Source: Brachybacterium huguangmaarense
GTDB taxonomy: Bacteria > Actinomycetota > Actinomycetes > Actinomycetales > Dermabacteraceae
Length of the DNA stretch: 64,000 bases
Assembly: GCF_025725725.1 (NCBI RefSeq)
Contig: NZ_CP107020.1
Span: 310,001 to 374,000 of the forward strand
Direction of reading: 5' to 3'
Positions 39,474 through 48,621 of this stretch are shown here, piece after piece (position 1 is the stretch's first letter; each line of letters begins with the position of its first letter). The notes beneath the pieces are model-generated. The model was not told the DNA's origin and searched no databases. It was given only the letters and a program-made list of their open reading frames with translations. The position numbers and the translations under genes were made by a program.

Positions 39474-41642
39474 ATGTCCAAGCCCATCCGGTCCCTCGCG
39501 GACGAGCTGCGCCGGTTCGACGACAACCGCCTGACCCAGTTGCTCGCCGCCCGGCCGGACCTGACCGCGCCCGTCCCCCGCGGCATCGGCGCGCTCGCCG
39601 CCCGTGCGGCCGCCCCTTCCTCCGTGCATCATGCGCTGTCGAGCCTGCGCCGTCCCGAGCTGACCCTGCTCGAGGCGCTCGTGGTGCTGCCCGACCCGAC
39701 CACGCCCGAGGACGTCGCGGCCGCCGTCGGCTCCGACGCCCGCGCGACCTCCCCGTTCCTCGAGCGCCTGCGCACCCTCGGCCTCCTGTGGGGCGACCAC
39801 GAGATCCGCACCGTGCGGGCCGCGCGCGAGGTGCTGCGCACGCCCGCGGGCCTCGCCCCCGAGGACGACGACGATCCGTCCCACGAGCACGCACGCCGTC
39901 TCGTGGACGGGGCGGCGGAGCCGTTGCGACCTCTGCTCGAGCGTCTGGCCTGGGGGCCGGCCCGCGTCGACGCCGACCACGGCTCGCCCATGGCCCGCGC
40001 TCTGCTCGAGGCGGGGCTCATCCGCCGCCACGGCGATGCCCTCGTCATCCCCCGTCCGGTGCAGCTCGTGCTGCGCGGGGGCCGGGTGCGCGCCTCGCTA
40101 CCCGTCTCCCGGCCCGCGCTGTGCGGCGCGCCCGTGCACGAGAGGATCCCCGGCTCGCGCGACGCCCAGGCCGTCGAGGCCGCCTTCGAGGCGGTCCGCG
40201 TCCTGGGGACCGTGCGGCGCTGGGACGACGACCCGCCGTCGGTGCTGCGCCGCGGCGGGATCCCCCAGCGCGACCTGCGCCGTCTCGCCCAGCAGGCCGA
40301 CGCCCCCCTGGTCTCCTACGCGACCGTGATCCAGACCGCGTGGTGCGCCGGCCTGCTGGGCCATGACGGGGAGTCGTGGCAGCCCACGGCCGACTGGGAC
40401 GCCTACCGGTCGCGGGGTCTCGAGGAGCGCTGGGCCGAGCTCGCGCGCACCTGGGCGCTCAGCCATCACGTCGCCGCGATCGTGGGGACCACGGACACCG
40501 TCGGGACCTCCCGTGCGCTCCTGTCGTCCTCGACCACGCGCGACGGGGCCCGCACCCGGCGCCTGAGCATGCTGGCCGAGCTGCGGCGCTCCGCCGACGT
40601 GCACGCGACGCAGCAGTCCCTCGTGGACTCCCTCGCGTGGGCGTTCCCGCTCACCTCGCCCGTCCTGCTCGAGGAGGAGGCGCACGCGCTGCTCGCGGAG
40701 GGCCAGGCGCTCGGCATCGTGCTCGACGGGGCTCTCACGACGCTCGGCGTCGGCCTCGTGGAGGCGCTCGACGAGGGCGTCGCTGAGGCGGACGCGCACC
40801 TGGCGCGCCGCCTCCGCGAGCACGCCCCGCCCCCCGTGGACGAGGTGCTGCTCGACTCCGACCTGACGGCGACCATCCCGGGCCGGCCCTCCGAGCGCCT
40901 GATCGCCCTGCTGTCGTGGGCCGACGTGGTCTCGCGCGGGGCCGCGCTCACCCTGCGCTTCACGGCGGCCACCGTGCGCCGCGCGATGGCCGCGGGACTC
41001 GATGCCGACGACCTGCTCGCCCTGCTCGCCGAGACGTCCCGCTCCCCCGTGCCGCAGGCCCTGACCTACCTGCTGCGCGACGAGGCGCGGCGCCACGGGC
41101 AGGTCCACATCGGCCGCGCCGCGAGCTTCCTGACCGCCGACGAGGCCGTGCTGACCCTGTTCCAGTCCTCGCCCGAGGCCGAGCCCCTGTTCCTGCAGCG
41201 CCTGGCCCCGACCGTCGCGGTGTCGACCGCGGATCCCGGGTTCGTGCTGCAGGTGGTGCGGCGCTCGGGGCTCTCGGCGATCGCCGTGGGGCCCGACGGA
41301 CGCACCGCCCGGGACGAGCGCGACCACACCCTGCACGGTGGCCCCGTCGACGCCGAGCTCGAGGTGGTCGAGGGCCCCGAGCTGCGCCTGCCGCCCGCCG
41401 AGGCGGCGGCCCGGATCCGCGAGGCCGAGCAGAACGCGGGCGAGGACCCCTCGATCACGGACCGTCTGCTCGAGGCGATCGCGCACGCGGCGCCGATCCG
41501 GCTGGGCATCGTCGACGGCCGCGGCGGCATCGTCACGCGCGAAGCGGTCCCGCTGTCCCTCGACGGGGGGCGCCTGCGTGCCCGCGACGCGCGCGGCGCC
41601 GAGGAGTTCACGGTGCTCGTGCACCGCGTGACCCTCGGCTGA
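39474..41642 (+). CDS. XPB/Ssl2 N-terminal-domain (helicase-associated) protein
   Basis: A 722-aa soluble protein. It begins SLADELRRFDDNRLTQLLAARPDL, the start of the actinobacterial helicase-associated family, with winged-helix-like segments (SVHHALSSLRRPELTLLEALV and RSPVPQALTYLLRDEARRHG). The C-terminal half (RAASFLTADEAVLTLF, FLQRLAPTVAVSTAD and later) corresponds to the helicase_C_3/XPB N-terminal-like domain. There is no Walker A or DExH motif, so it is not itself a helicase. It likely partners the XPB helicase encoded 5 kb downstream, though that partnership is an inference. The ATG at 39474 has GGAG 6 nt upstream. Confidence 0.85.
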   Translation: MSKPIRSLADELRRFDDNRLTQLLAARPDLTAPVPRGIGALAARAAAPSSVHHALSSLRRPELTLLEALVVLPDPTTPEDVAAAVGSDARATSPFLERLRTLGLLWGDHEIRTVRAAREVLRTPAGLAPEDDDDPSHEHARRLVDGAAEPLRPLLERLAWGPARVDADHGSPMARALLEAGLIRRHGDALVIPRPVQLVLRGGRVRASLPVSRPALCGAPVHERIPGSRDAQAVEAAFEAVRVLGTVRRWDDDPPSVLRRGGIPQRDLRRLAQQADAPLVSYATVIQTAWCAGLLGHDGESWQPTADWDAYRSRGLEERWAELARTWALSHHVAAIVGTTDTVGTSRALLSSSTTRDGARTRRLSMLAELRRSADVHATQQSLVDSLAWAFPLTSPVLLEEEAHALLAEGQALGIVLDGALTTLGVGLVEALDEGVAEADAHLARRLREHAPPPVDEVLLDSDLTATIPGRPSERLIALLSWADVVSRGAALTLRFTAATVRRAMAAGLDADDLLALLAETSRSPVPQALTYLLRDEARRHGQVHIGRAASFLTADEAVLTLFQSSPEAEPLFLQRLAPTVAVSTADPGFVLQVVRRSGLSAIAVGPDGRTARDERDHTLHGGPVDAELEVVEGPELRLPPAEAAARIREAEQNAGEDPSITDRLLEAIAHAAPIRLGIVDGRGGIVTREAVPLSLDGGRLRARDARGAEEFTVLVHRVTLG

Positions 41643-41827
41643 GTCGCGCAGCGCGGTCATCGCCGGATGACCGGTGGCAGGCCACCTCGTCCCATCCGGC
41701 AGTTCGAGGTGTGGTGCGGGCCACCCCTGGGGTACTCTCCTGCGGACCGTCGGCGAGCCCCCCGCTCCCGCGGCCGAGACGACCGAACGCCGGACGCCGC
41801 TCCGGCCGACCTTCCAAGGGGAGACCC

Positions 41828-42283
41828 ATGACCAGCCCGAACAACCCCCCGACCGACGGCAGCAACGAGCCCTACGGCTCCGGCCCCGGCAGCCCGAGCG
41901 ACCCGTACGCCGCGCCGAGCGGCGGCCCCTTCGGCTCGCCCGCCCCGGCCAGCGCGAGCAGCCCCTATGCGGCTCCCGCCGGCGCCACGCCCTCCTACCA
42001 GGCCCCGGGCGCTCCGCAGGACGGCGTCGCCCCGGGCTTCGCGCCCGTGTCGAAGACCAAGTGGATCGTGCAGATCATCGTGGCGGCGGTGTGCTTCTTC
42101 AACATCGTCACGATCATCCTGGGCATCCTCGGCCTGACCAAGGCCGACACCGACCTCCCCACCGCGAACAAGTACTACAAGTGGGGCTGGATCGTCTACG
42201 CGATCTGGCTCGTCCTCGCGATCCTCGCCTACGTCCTGCTGTTCGCGAGCGTCTTCGCGGCCTCGTCGACCTCGTCGTACTGA
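41828..42283 (+). CDS. Small membrane protein with Pro/Gly/Ser-rich N-terminal tail
   Basis: A 151-aa protein. The first 75 residues are disordered (PYGSGPGSPSDPYAAPSGG-type repeats). Two membrane helices follow (about 81-101 and 121-147), joined by a loop with Lys/Asp/Tyr residues (TKADTDLPTANKYYKWGW). The helix-loop-helix resembles the CD225/DUF4190-like two-helix families. The tail resembles those of the two larger membrane proteins at 44.2 and 45.7 kb. AAGGGGAG lies just upstream of the ATG. The last codons lie in an 18-bp tandem duplication. Confidence 0.8.
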   Translation: MTSPNNPPTDGSNEPYGSGPGSPSDPYAAPSGGPFGSPAPASASSPYAAPAGATPSYQAPGAPQDGVAPGFAPVSKTKWIVQIIVAAVCFFNIVTIILGILGLTKADTDLPTANKYYKWGWIVYAIWLVLAILAYVLLFASVFAASSTSSY

Positions 42284-42308
42284 TCAGCGCCGTCGTACTG
42301 ATCAGCGC
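42273..42308. repeat. 18-bp tandem duplication spanning a stop codon
   Basis: 42273-42290 and 42291-42308 are identical (CGTCGTACTGATCAGCGC). The first copy contains the TGA stop of the small membrane protein; the second is downstream and harmless. It marks a recent slippage or recombination event. Confidence 0.9.
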
Positions 42309-42348
42309 TGAGCCCCTGTCGGCCGTACGGCGCGGCAGGGAGAAGCAG

Positions 42349-42378
42349 GAAGGCCCGGACCGATCGGTCCGGGCCTTC
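42349..42378. terminator. Bidirectional terminator between convergent genes
   Basis: A perfect 30-bp palindrome: GAAGGCCCGGACC on the left, a GATC centre, and GGTCCGGGCCTTC on the right, ending with TTC. It lies between the small membrane protein (plus) and gnd (minus), both of which end here. Confidence 0.85.
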
Positions 42379-42395
42379 CGCGTTCTCGCGACGGA

Positions 42396-43937
42396 TCAGC
42401 GGGTCGACTTCTCCTGCGTCTGCTCACCGGCGGACGGGTCGACGGCGCCGTGGGTCACGCCGCCCTGGCCGCCGTCGGTGCGGGTCTCCGAGCGGTCCTT
42501 GGTCCACTCGACGTGGTAGCTGCCCTCGTCGTCCACGCGCTTGTAGGTGTGGGCGCCGAAGTAGTCGCGCTGGGCCTGCACGAGCGCGGCCGGAAGGCGC
42601 TCCGAGCGGATCGCGTCGTAGTAGGAGAGGCTCGAGGCGAACACCGGCACCGGGAAGCCGTTGGCGGCGGCGAAGGCCACCACGCGCCGCCACGCGGGCA
42701 CGCAGTCGTTGATCGCCTCGGCGAAGTACGGGTCCGCGAGCAGCAGCTTGAGGCCCGGATCGCGGTCGTAGGCCTCGGTGATGCGGTCCAGGAACTTGGC
42801 GCGGATGATGCAGCCCGCGCGCCAGATCTTGGCCATGTCGCCGAGGTTGATGTCCCAGTCGTAGGTCTCGGCGCCCTTGGAGATCTCCTCGAAGCCCTGG
42901 GCGTAGGCGACGAGCTTGGACGCGTACAGCGCCTTCTGCAGGTCGTCGATGAACTGCTGCGGGTCGTCGATCTTCTCGTCGGCGGTGCGGGCCTCGAGCA
43001 CCTTCTGGGCGGCGGCGCGCTGGTCCACGTCGCCCGAGACGGACCGGGCGAAGGTCGCCTCGGCGATGCCCGTGACCGGGACGCCGAGGTCGAGCGCGGT
43101 CTGCACGGTCCAGGCGCCGGTGCCCTTCTGGGCGGCCTCGTCCTTGATGATGTCGACGAACGGCCTGCCGGTGCGCACGTCGTCGTGGTGCAGCACGGTC
43201 GCCGTGATCTCGATGAGGAAGGACTGCAGGTCCCCCTCGTTCCAGGTCTCGAAGACGTCGCCGATCGCGTGGGCGTCGAGGCCCAGGGCGCGCGCCATCA
43301 TGTCGTAGGCCTCGGAGATGACCTGCATGTCGGCGTACTCGATGCCGTTGTGGACCATCTTGACGAAGTGGCCCGCGCCGTCGGCGCCCACGTGGGTGGT
43401 GCAGGGCTCGCCGTCCTCCTCGGCCTTGGCGGCGATGTCGCGCAGCATCGGCGACAGGCGCTCCCAGGCGTCCTTCGAGCCGCCGGGCATGAGGGACGGG
43501 CCGTTGAGCGCGCCCTCCTCGCCGCCCGAGACGCCCATGCCCACGAAGTTGAGGTTGCGGTCCTTCATCGCGGCCTCGCGGCGACGCGTGTCGGTGAACA
43601 GCGAGTTGCCGCCGTCGACGATGATGTCGCCCGGCTCCATGTACTGCGCGAGCTCCTCGATCACGGCGTCGGTGGGCTTGCCCGCCTTGACCATGATGAT
43701 CGCGACGCGCGGCTTCTTGAGCGACTTCACGAAGTCCTCGGTCGACTCCGACGGGAAGAACTCCCCCTCGCTGCCGTGCTCGTCGATCACGGCCTCCGTC
43801 TTGGAGGCGGACCGGTTGTGGATCGCGACCTTGTAGCCGTGGTGGGCGAGGTTGCGGGCGAGGTTCGACCCCATCACCGCCATACCGGTGACGCCGATGT
43901 CGGCGGAGTCCTGGGGGGACGGTTCGAAGGTGGCCAT
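42396..43937 (-). CDS. gnd: 6-phosphogluconate dehydrogenase, decarboxylating (NADP-dependent type)
   Basis: A 513-aa cytoplasmic enzyme of the pentose phosphate pathway that makes ribulose-5-phosphate, CO2 and NADPH. The Rossmann start IGVTGMAVMGSNLARNLAHHG and HNRSASKTE are typical, as are IIVDGGNSLFTDT, FVGMGVSGGEEGALNGPSLMPGG, GADGAGHFVKMVHNGIEYADMQ (catalytic Lys and Asn) and DEAAQKGTGAWTVQTALDLG. Length matches the long (about 480-residue) form, plus an N-terminal extension and a roughly 30-residue charged C-terminal tail. The ATG at 43937 has AAGGAG upstream. Confidence 0.96.
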   Translation of the reverse strand: MATFEPSPQDSADIGVTGMAVMGSNLARNLAHHGYKVAIHNRSASKTEAVIDEHGSEGEFFPSESTEDFVKSLKKPRVAIIMVKAGKPTDAVIEELAQYMEPGDIIVDGGNSLFTDTRRREAAMKDRNLNFVGMGVSGGEEGALNGPSLMPGGSKDAWERLSPMLRDIAAKAEEDGEPCTTHVGADGAGHFVKMVHNGIEYADMQVISEAYDMMARALGLDAHAIGDVFETWNEGDLQSFLIEITATVLHHDDVRTGRPFVDIIKDEAAQKGTGAWTVQTALDLGVPVTGIAEATFARSVSGDVDQRAAAQKVLEARTADEKIDDPQQFIDDLQKALYASKLVAYAQGFEEISKGAETYDWDINLGDMAKIWRAGCIIRAKFLDRITEAYDRDPGLKLLLADPYFAEAINDCVPAWRRVVAFAAANGFPVPVFASSLSYYDAIRSERLPAALVQAQRDYFGAHTYKRVDDEGSYHVEWTKDRSETRTDGGQGGVTHGAVDPSAGEQTQEKSTR

Positions 43938-44196
43938 GCGCGTGCTCCTTGATCTCGGGTGCGACGGGTGCCGACGCGGCGGACGGGTGCTCCGCTCACG
44001 CGGCGTTCCTCGCCATTGTAGGGACGCGGCGCCGTGAGGCACGGGGCGACCACCCGCCGATGGCGGACGTGCCGGTATCCGACGAAGGTCGGGGCGAGGA
44101 CGGGGCGCGCGTCGCATGCGGCGCACACGGCCTGTCCGTAGGTTGGGGACGTAACGGGCATCACCGTCCGTCCGCCCGACGACAAGGAGAGCCGCC

Positions 44197-45309
44197 ATGA
44201 GCAGCATCCCCCCGAACCCGCCCACGGGCCCCGGGCCCGACGACACCTCGCAGCCGCACGAGCAGGGCGCCTGGGGCGCCCCCGGCGACCCGCGCCCGGC
44301 CGATCCGTGGAGCGCTCCGGCTCCGGCCGGATCGTCCGTGCCCCAGGAGTCGCCGTACGCGCAGGGCTCCCCTGCCCCGGGCGGCTCGCCCTACCAGCAG
44401 GGACCCTCCGTCCCGCCCGGCTCCCCCGCCGGACCGGCCTCCTCTGCCGAGGGCGGTCAGGGCTACGGCGCGCGGGGCCCGGGCCCCGATGCCTCGGCAC
44501 CGGGTGCCGGTCCGGGCTACGGCGCACCCGGGCAGGGCAGCGGCTACGGCGCCCCCGCCTACACGACCCCGCCGACCCCCGCGCCCGGTTCTGACGTCGG
44601 CGCCGATCTCGGGGCCTCGGTGAAGTGGGCCTGGAACGCCTTCACCCGCACCATCGGCCCGTTCGTGGTGCCCGCCGTCGTCTACAGCGTCGTCACCACG
44701 GTCGTGGTCGTGGTCGGGGTGTTCGGGATCATCGCGGCCCTCGGCGTCTTCTCCCTCGACACCTACGACGCGTACGGCTCGCCGCGCATCACGGGCGGCC
44801 AGGTGGGGTGGGCGATCGGGATCGGCGCCGCGATCACCGTCATCGCCGCCGTGTGCTCGCTGCTGTGGCTCACCGGGGCCACGCGGGCCGGTGCCGAGGT
44901 GATCGACGGACGCCGTCCGAGCATCGGGCAGGGCTTCACGGGCACGGGGCGCACCATCGGGACCGCCCTCGTGGTGGTCGTGCTCACCAGCATCGGCTCG
45001 ATCCTCTTCATCATCCCCGGCGTCGTCCTCTCGGTGGTCCTGATGTACGCGGTGCCCGCCTCCGCGCGCGGCGCCTCGCTCGGCGAAGCGTTCTCGCAGA
45101 GCTGGAACACCGTCAAGACGCATCCGGGGACGTCGATCCTGGCGGCCCTCATCGTCTACGCCGCCTCGGCGCTCATCAGCACCGTCAGCTCGATCGTCAT
45201 CGTGACCGGGGTGCTCGTGATCCTGCTGGTCCCCCTGCAGCAGCTGCTGTACCTGGCGCTGTTCGAGCGGCTGAACGGGCGCGAGCTCTCGGAGCCCGCG
45301 CGAGCCTGA
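44197..45309 (+). CDS. Polytopic membrane protein with long disordered N-terminal tail (paralogue 1)
   Basis: A 370-aa protein. The first 130 residues are Pro/Gly/Ser/Ala-rich (GAPGQGSGYGAPAY-like repeats). From DVGADLGASVKWAWNAFTRT onward there are about five to six membrane helices resembling the glycerophosphodiesterase-membrane/DUF975-like fold, with the FIIPGVVLSVVLMYAVPASARG segment and a final RLNGRELSEPA. It shares this architecture and many positions with the next gene, which points to tandem duplication. AAGGAGAG precedes the ATG. Function unknown. Confidence 0.85.
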   Translation: MSSIPPNPPTGPGPDDTSQPHEQGAWGAPGDPRPADPWSAPAPAGSSVPQESPYAQGSPAPGGSPYQQGPSVPPGSPAGPASSAEGGQGYGARGPGPDASAPGAGPGYGAPGQGSGYGAPAYTTPPTPAPGSDVGADLGASVKWAWNAFTRTIGPFVVPAVVYSVVTTVVVVVGVFGIIAALGVFSLDTYDAYGSPRITGGQVGWAIGIGAAITVIAAVCSLLWLTGATRAGAEVIDGRRPSIGQGFTGTGRTIGTALVVVVLTSIGSILFIIPGVVLSVVLMYAVPASARGASLGEAFSQSWNTVKTHPGTSILAALIVYAASALISTVSSIVIVTGVLVILLVPLQQLLYLALFERLNGRELSEPARA

Positions 45310-45735
45310 GAGCGACGCCGGTCCGCGCACGCTCGCACCTGCACGTGCGCTGACCGGTCCGCCGGAGCCACACTGCACAGACCTGTACGAGAGAGCCGCA
45401 GCCCTGCGATGTCGCGGGGCTGCGGCTCTCTCGTGCAGCCATGTGCAGAGCCCCTCGCGCAGACGGCGCCGCCGACCCCGGCTCGAGCCGTCCGCGTCCG
45501 CCGTGCTGACAGCGTCCGCGTCCGTGCCGGACGCCTTCCCCGCTCACGGCCCGGCCGGCGCGACCGCACCGTCGGCGCCGCCCGCACCGCCTCACGAGCG
45601 CCTCGGGCCCCGCCCGGCGCGTCACATCGGGGCCTGTCGACGCGCGCCGCGGCACCTCTCCTGGGTAGCGTGTGCACGGCCGCCTCGTGCGCGCCCCGTC
45701 TCTCCCGCCGTGTCCAGACCCAGGAGCCCGCCCCC
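45310..45735. other. 426-bp intergenic region with palindromic repeat
   Basis: It contains the 18-bp hairpin at 45387-45434. The remaining 300 bases are CG-rich and hold only short, proline/arginine-rich ORFs with no family resemblance. The promoter of the next gene must lie here, but no convincing -35/-10 pair was found. Confidence 0.6.
45387..45434. repeat. Perfect 18-bp hairpin, relative of the one at 6172-6227
   Basis: Arms 45387-45404 and 45417-45434 are exact reverse complements around a 12-nt loop that can itself pair (GCGA/TCGC). The stem shares GAGAGCCGCAGCCCT with the moeA hairpin, and the next bases (CGA after one variable base) also agree. It lies 78 nt past a stop codon. Confidence 0.85.
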
Positions 45736-46770
45736 ATGACCGACCAGAATCCCTACGGCCCGCCCGGTTCGCCGTCGGATCCCTCGCCCTGGGGCTCGCC
45801 CGCCGGGAACGACCCGTACGCCGCCGGGCAGGCCGGTGACCCGTACGCGAGCGGTCAGCAGAGCGCCGCCGGCCAGCAGCCCGGCTGGGGCCCGGCCGGG
45901 CAGGGCGCCGACCCGTACGGCTCCGGCACGCAGAACGCCGGCCAACAGCCGTGGGGTCAGCCCGACCCGGCTCCGCAGGCCGGCTGGGGCACGGCGCCCG
46001 GCCAGAGCGCTCCCACCTGGAGCGCCGACGGGGCGCCCGCCTGGTCTGCGCAGGGCGCGCCGATGCCGGGCGCACCGCGCCCGGGCACGGACCTCGGCGC
46101 CGACCTCGGGGCCTCGTTCCGCTGGATGTGGTCCGCGTTCGTCGCGAACATCGGGGCGTTCCTGATCCCGGCCGTCGTCTACGGCCTCATCACGCTCGGT
46201 CTCGCGCTCGGCCCGATCCTGCTCGAGGCGATCGTCATGGCGGCCATGTACTCCGACGACTACTACTACTCGCCGACGGCGCCCCTGTGGACGGGTGCCG
46301 TGCGCCTGCTCGGCTCGATCCTGTCCGCCGTCGCGAGCCTCCTGTGGTCGACCGGCGCCTACCGCGCGGCGGGCATCGCCCGCGCAGGCCGACGCCCGAG
46401 CCTCGCCGAGTCATTCATCGGGAGCGGCCCGCTCATCCTGGCCAGCCTGCTCGTGAGCGTCATCGTCGCCGTCGGCGGCATCTTCTGCCTGATCCCGGGT
46501 CTCGTCCTCGCCGTGCTCAGCATCTACACCCTGCCCGCCGTCGCCGAGGGGCGGGGTGTCACCGAGGCGCTGTCCGAGAGCTTCCGCATGGTCCGCGACC
46601 ACGTGGGCGTCTCGATCCTCGCGATGCTGATCTTCCTCGCGGCCGGCGTCGTGGGCGGCACCCTCGTGGTCGGCGTGTTCGTGCTGGTGCCGCTCGGCGC
46701 CCTTTTCGTGACCGCCCTGCACCATCGTCTGAGCGGCCGCGAGCTCACGCAGCCCGCTCGCATCGGCTGA
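45736..46770 (+). CDS. Polytopic membrane protein with disordered N-terminal tail (paralogue 2)
   Basis: A 344-aa protein. The first 115 residues are a Gly/Gln/Pro/Ala-rich tail with DPYA/DPYG repeats. The membrane part starts DLGADLGASFRWMWSAFVAN and has about five helices. FCLIPGLVLAVLSIYTLPAVAEG and RLSGRELTQPARIG correspond to FIIPGVV..YAVPASARG and RLNGRELSEPARA of the preceding gene. A short acidic loop carries clustered Tyr (SDDYYYS). No known function. Tails of this type often act in protein-protein contacts at the membrane. Confidence 0.85.
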   Translation: MTDQNPYGPPGSPSDPSPWGSPAGNDPYAAGQAGDPYASGQQSAAGQQPGWGPAGQGADPYGSGTQNAGQQPWGQPDPAPQAGWGTAPGQSAPTWSADGAPAWSAQGAPMPGAPRPGTDLGADLGASFRWMWSAFVANIGAFLIPAVVYGLITLGLALGPILLEAIVMAAMYSDDYYYSPTAPLWTGAVRLLGSILSAVASLLWSTGAYRAAGIARAGRRPSLAESFIGSGPLILASLLVSVIVAVGGIFCLIPGLVLAVLSIYTLPAVAEGRGVTEALSESFRMVRDHVGVSILAMLIFLAAGVVGGTLVVGVFVLVPLGALFVTALHHRLSGRELTQPARIG

Positions 46771-46796
46771 CCCGCCGCACCGCGTCCTGCACCATC

Positions 46797-46830
46797 GGGC
46801 CCGGCCTCGCCCTCGGGCGGCGCCGGGCCC
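46797..46830 (+). terminator. GC hairpin after the second paralogue
   Basis: GGGCCCGGC (46797-46805) pairs with GCCGGGCCC (46822-46830) around a 16-nt loop, 27 nt after the stop at 46770 and before the XPB gene. No U-run. Confidence 0.55.
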
Positions 46831-46892
46831 GCGCTGTTCGCCCTGCGCGTGACCCCTACGGCGCCACGGGGCCCGCGCCGTAGCCTGGTGCG

Positions 46893-48536
46893 GTGACCGA
46901 CGGCCCCCTCATCGTCCAGAGCGACAAGTCCCTCCTCCTCGAGGTGGGGCATCCGAACGCGCCCGCGGCCCGTGCCGCGATCGCCCCCTTCGCGGAGCTC
47001 GAGCGCGCGCCCGAGCACATCCACACCTACCGCATCACGAGCCTCGGTCTCTGGAACGCGCGCGCCGCCGGCTACGACGCCGAGTCCGTGATCGCGGCAC
47101 TCGTGGAGAACTCGCGCTACCCCGTGCCGCACGCGCTGCTCATCGACGTCGCCGACACGATGGACCGCTACGGGCGCCTGCAGCTGCAGTCCGATCCCGC
47201 GCACGGCCTCGTCCTGCACGCCCTCGACCGCGCCGTGCTCGAGGAGATCGTGCGCGCCAAGCGCGTCGCCGGCATGCTCGGCGAGCGCATCGACGAGGTG
47301 ACCGTGGCCGTGCACCCGTCCGAGCGCGGCAACCTCAAGCAGGCGCTCGTGAAGCTCGGCTGGCCCGCCGAGGACCTCGCCGGCTATGTCGACGGCGAGC
47401 ACCATCGCATCGAGCTGGTCGAGGACACGTGGTCGCTGCGCCCCTACCAGCGCCAGGCCGTCGAGGGCTTCCACCTCGGCGGCAGCGGGGTGGTCGTGCT
47501 CCCGTGCGGCGCCGGCAAGACCCTCGTCGGCGCGGGCGCGATGGCGCAGACCTCGCGGACCACGCTGATCCTCGTGACCAACACGGTCTCGGCGCGACAG
47601 TGGAAGGACGAGCTGATCCGCCGCACCTCGCTCACGGAGGACGAGATCGGCGAGTACTCCGGCACCAAGAAGGAGATCCGGCCGGTCACGATCGCGACCT
47701 ACCAGGTGCTCACGACCAAGCGCAAGGGCGTGCACCCGCATCTCGAGCTCATGAGCGCGCGTGACTGGGGCCTCATCGTGTACGACGAGGTGCACCTGCT
47801 GCCCGCGCCCGTGTTCCGCATGACCGCGGACCTGCAGGCGCGGCGCCGGCTGGGCCTGACCGCGACCCTCGTGCGTGAGGACGGCCGCGAGGGCGAGGTG
47901 TTCTCCCTCATCGGCCCCAAGCGGTACGACGCCCCGTGGAAGGACATCGAGGCCCAGGGGTACATCGCCCCGGCGGTGTGCACGGAGGTGCGGGTCTCCC
48001 TGCCCGAGTCGGACCGCATGGTGCACGCGACCGCGGAGGCCGAGGACCGCCACCGCCTCGCTGCGACCCACCCGGCCAAGACCGCCGTCGTCGAGCAGCT
48101 CGCCGCGACCCATGCGGGCGAGCCGATGCTCGTGATCGGCCAGTACCTCGACCAGCTCGAGGAGATCTCCGAGCGCCTGGGCTGCGACCTCATCACGGGC
48201 CAGACCAGCGTGAAGAAGCGCCAGGAGCTGTTCGGGGCGTTCCGGCGCGGCGAGATCGACCGTCTGGTCGTCTCCAAGGTCGCGAACTTCTCGATCGACC
48301 TGCCGGAGGCCTCGGTCGCGGTGCAGGTCTCGGGTGCCTTCGGCTCCCGCCAGGAGGAGGCCCAGAGGCTCGGGCGGCTGCTGCGGCCCAAGGCCGACGG
48401 CCGTGAGGCGCACTTCTACACCGTCGTCACGCGCGACACCCAGGACCAGGACTTCGCGGCGCACCGGCAGCGGTTCCTCGCCGAGCAGGGGTACGGGTAC
48501 TCGATCGTCGACGCCGAGGACCTCGCAGGGGTGTGA
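46893..48536 (+). CDS. XPB/RAD25-type DNA helicase
   Basis: A 547-aa superfamily 2 helicase. The N-terminal damage-recognition/XPB-N region spans about 1-180, including NSRYPVPHALLIDVADTMDRYGRL. The helicase core has Q-like LRPYQRQAV, Walker A LPCGAGKT (about 203-210), DEVH (about 297-300), LGLTATLVRED (RED motif), a second RecA domain with LVIGQYLDQLEEIS, and motif VI EEAQRLGRLLRPK. The bacterial XPB family unwinds DNA 3'-5' and is implicated in repair or transcription. GTG start. A detached XPB-N-like protein is encoded at 39.5 kb. Confidence 0.95.
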   Translation: MTDGPLIVQSDKSLLLEVGHPNAPAARAAIAPFAELERAPEHIHTYRITSLGLWNARAAGYDAESVIAALVENSRYPVPHALLIDVADTMDRYGRLQLQSDPAHGLVLHALDRAVLEEIVRAKRVAGMLGERIDEVTVAVHPSERGNLKQALVKLGWPAEDLAGYVDGEHHRIELVEDTWSLRPYQRQAVEGFHLGGSGVVVLPCGAGKTLVGAGAMAQTSRTTLILVTNTVSARQWKDELIRRTSLTEDEIGEYSGTKKEIRPVTIATYQVLTTKRKGVHPHLELMSARDWGLIVYDEVHLLPAPVFRMTADLQARRRLGLTATLVREDGREGEVFSLIGPKRYDAPWKDIEAQGYIAPAVCTEVRVSLPESDRMVHATAEAEDRHRLAATHPAKTAVVEQLAATHAGEPMLVIGQYLDQLEEISERLGCDLITGQTSVKKRQELFGAFRRGEIDRLVVSKVANFSIDLPEASVAVQVSGAFGSRQEEAQRLGRLLRPKADGREAHFYTVVTRDTQDQDFAAHRQRFLAEQGYGYSIVDAEDLAGV

Positions 48537-48621
48537 GGCGCAGGCGCCATCACGGCATGCCCTCGCTACAGTGGGTGCATCCCGGCGGCACGCGCCTCCC
48601 TTCCCACCCTAGGAGCCTCCC

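Noticed and set aside
42450..43952. Plus-strand ORF of 500 codons over gnd
   Set aside because: gnd on the minus strand is unambiguous. The reverse frame lacks family motifs.
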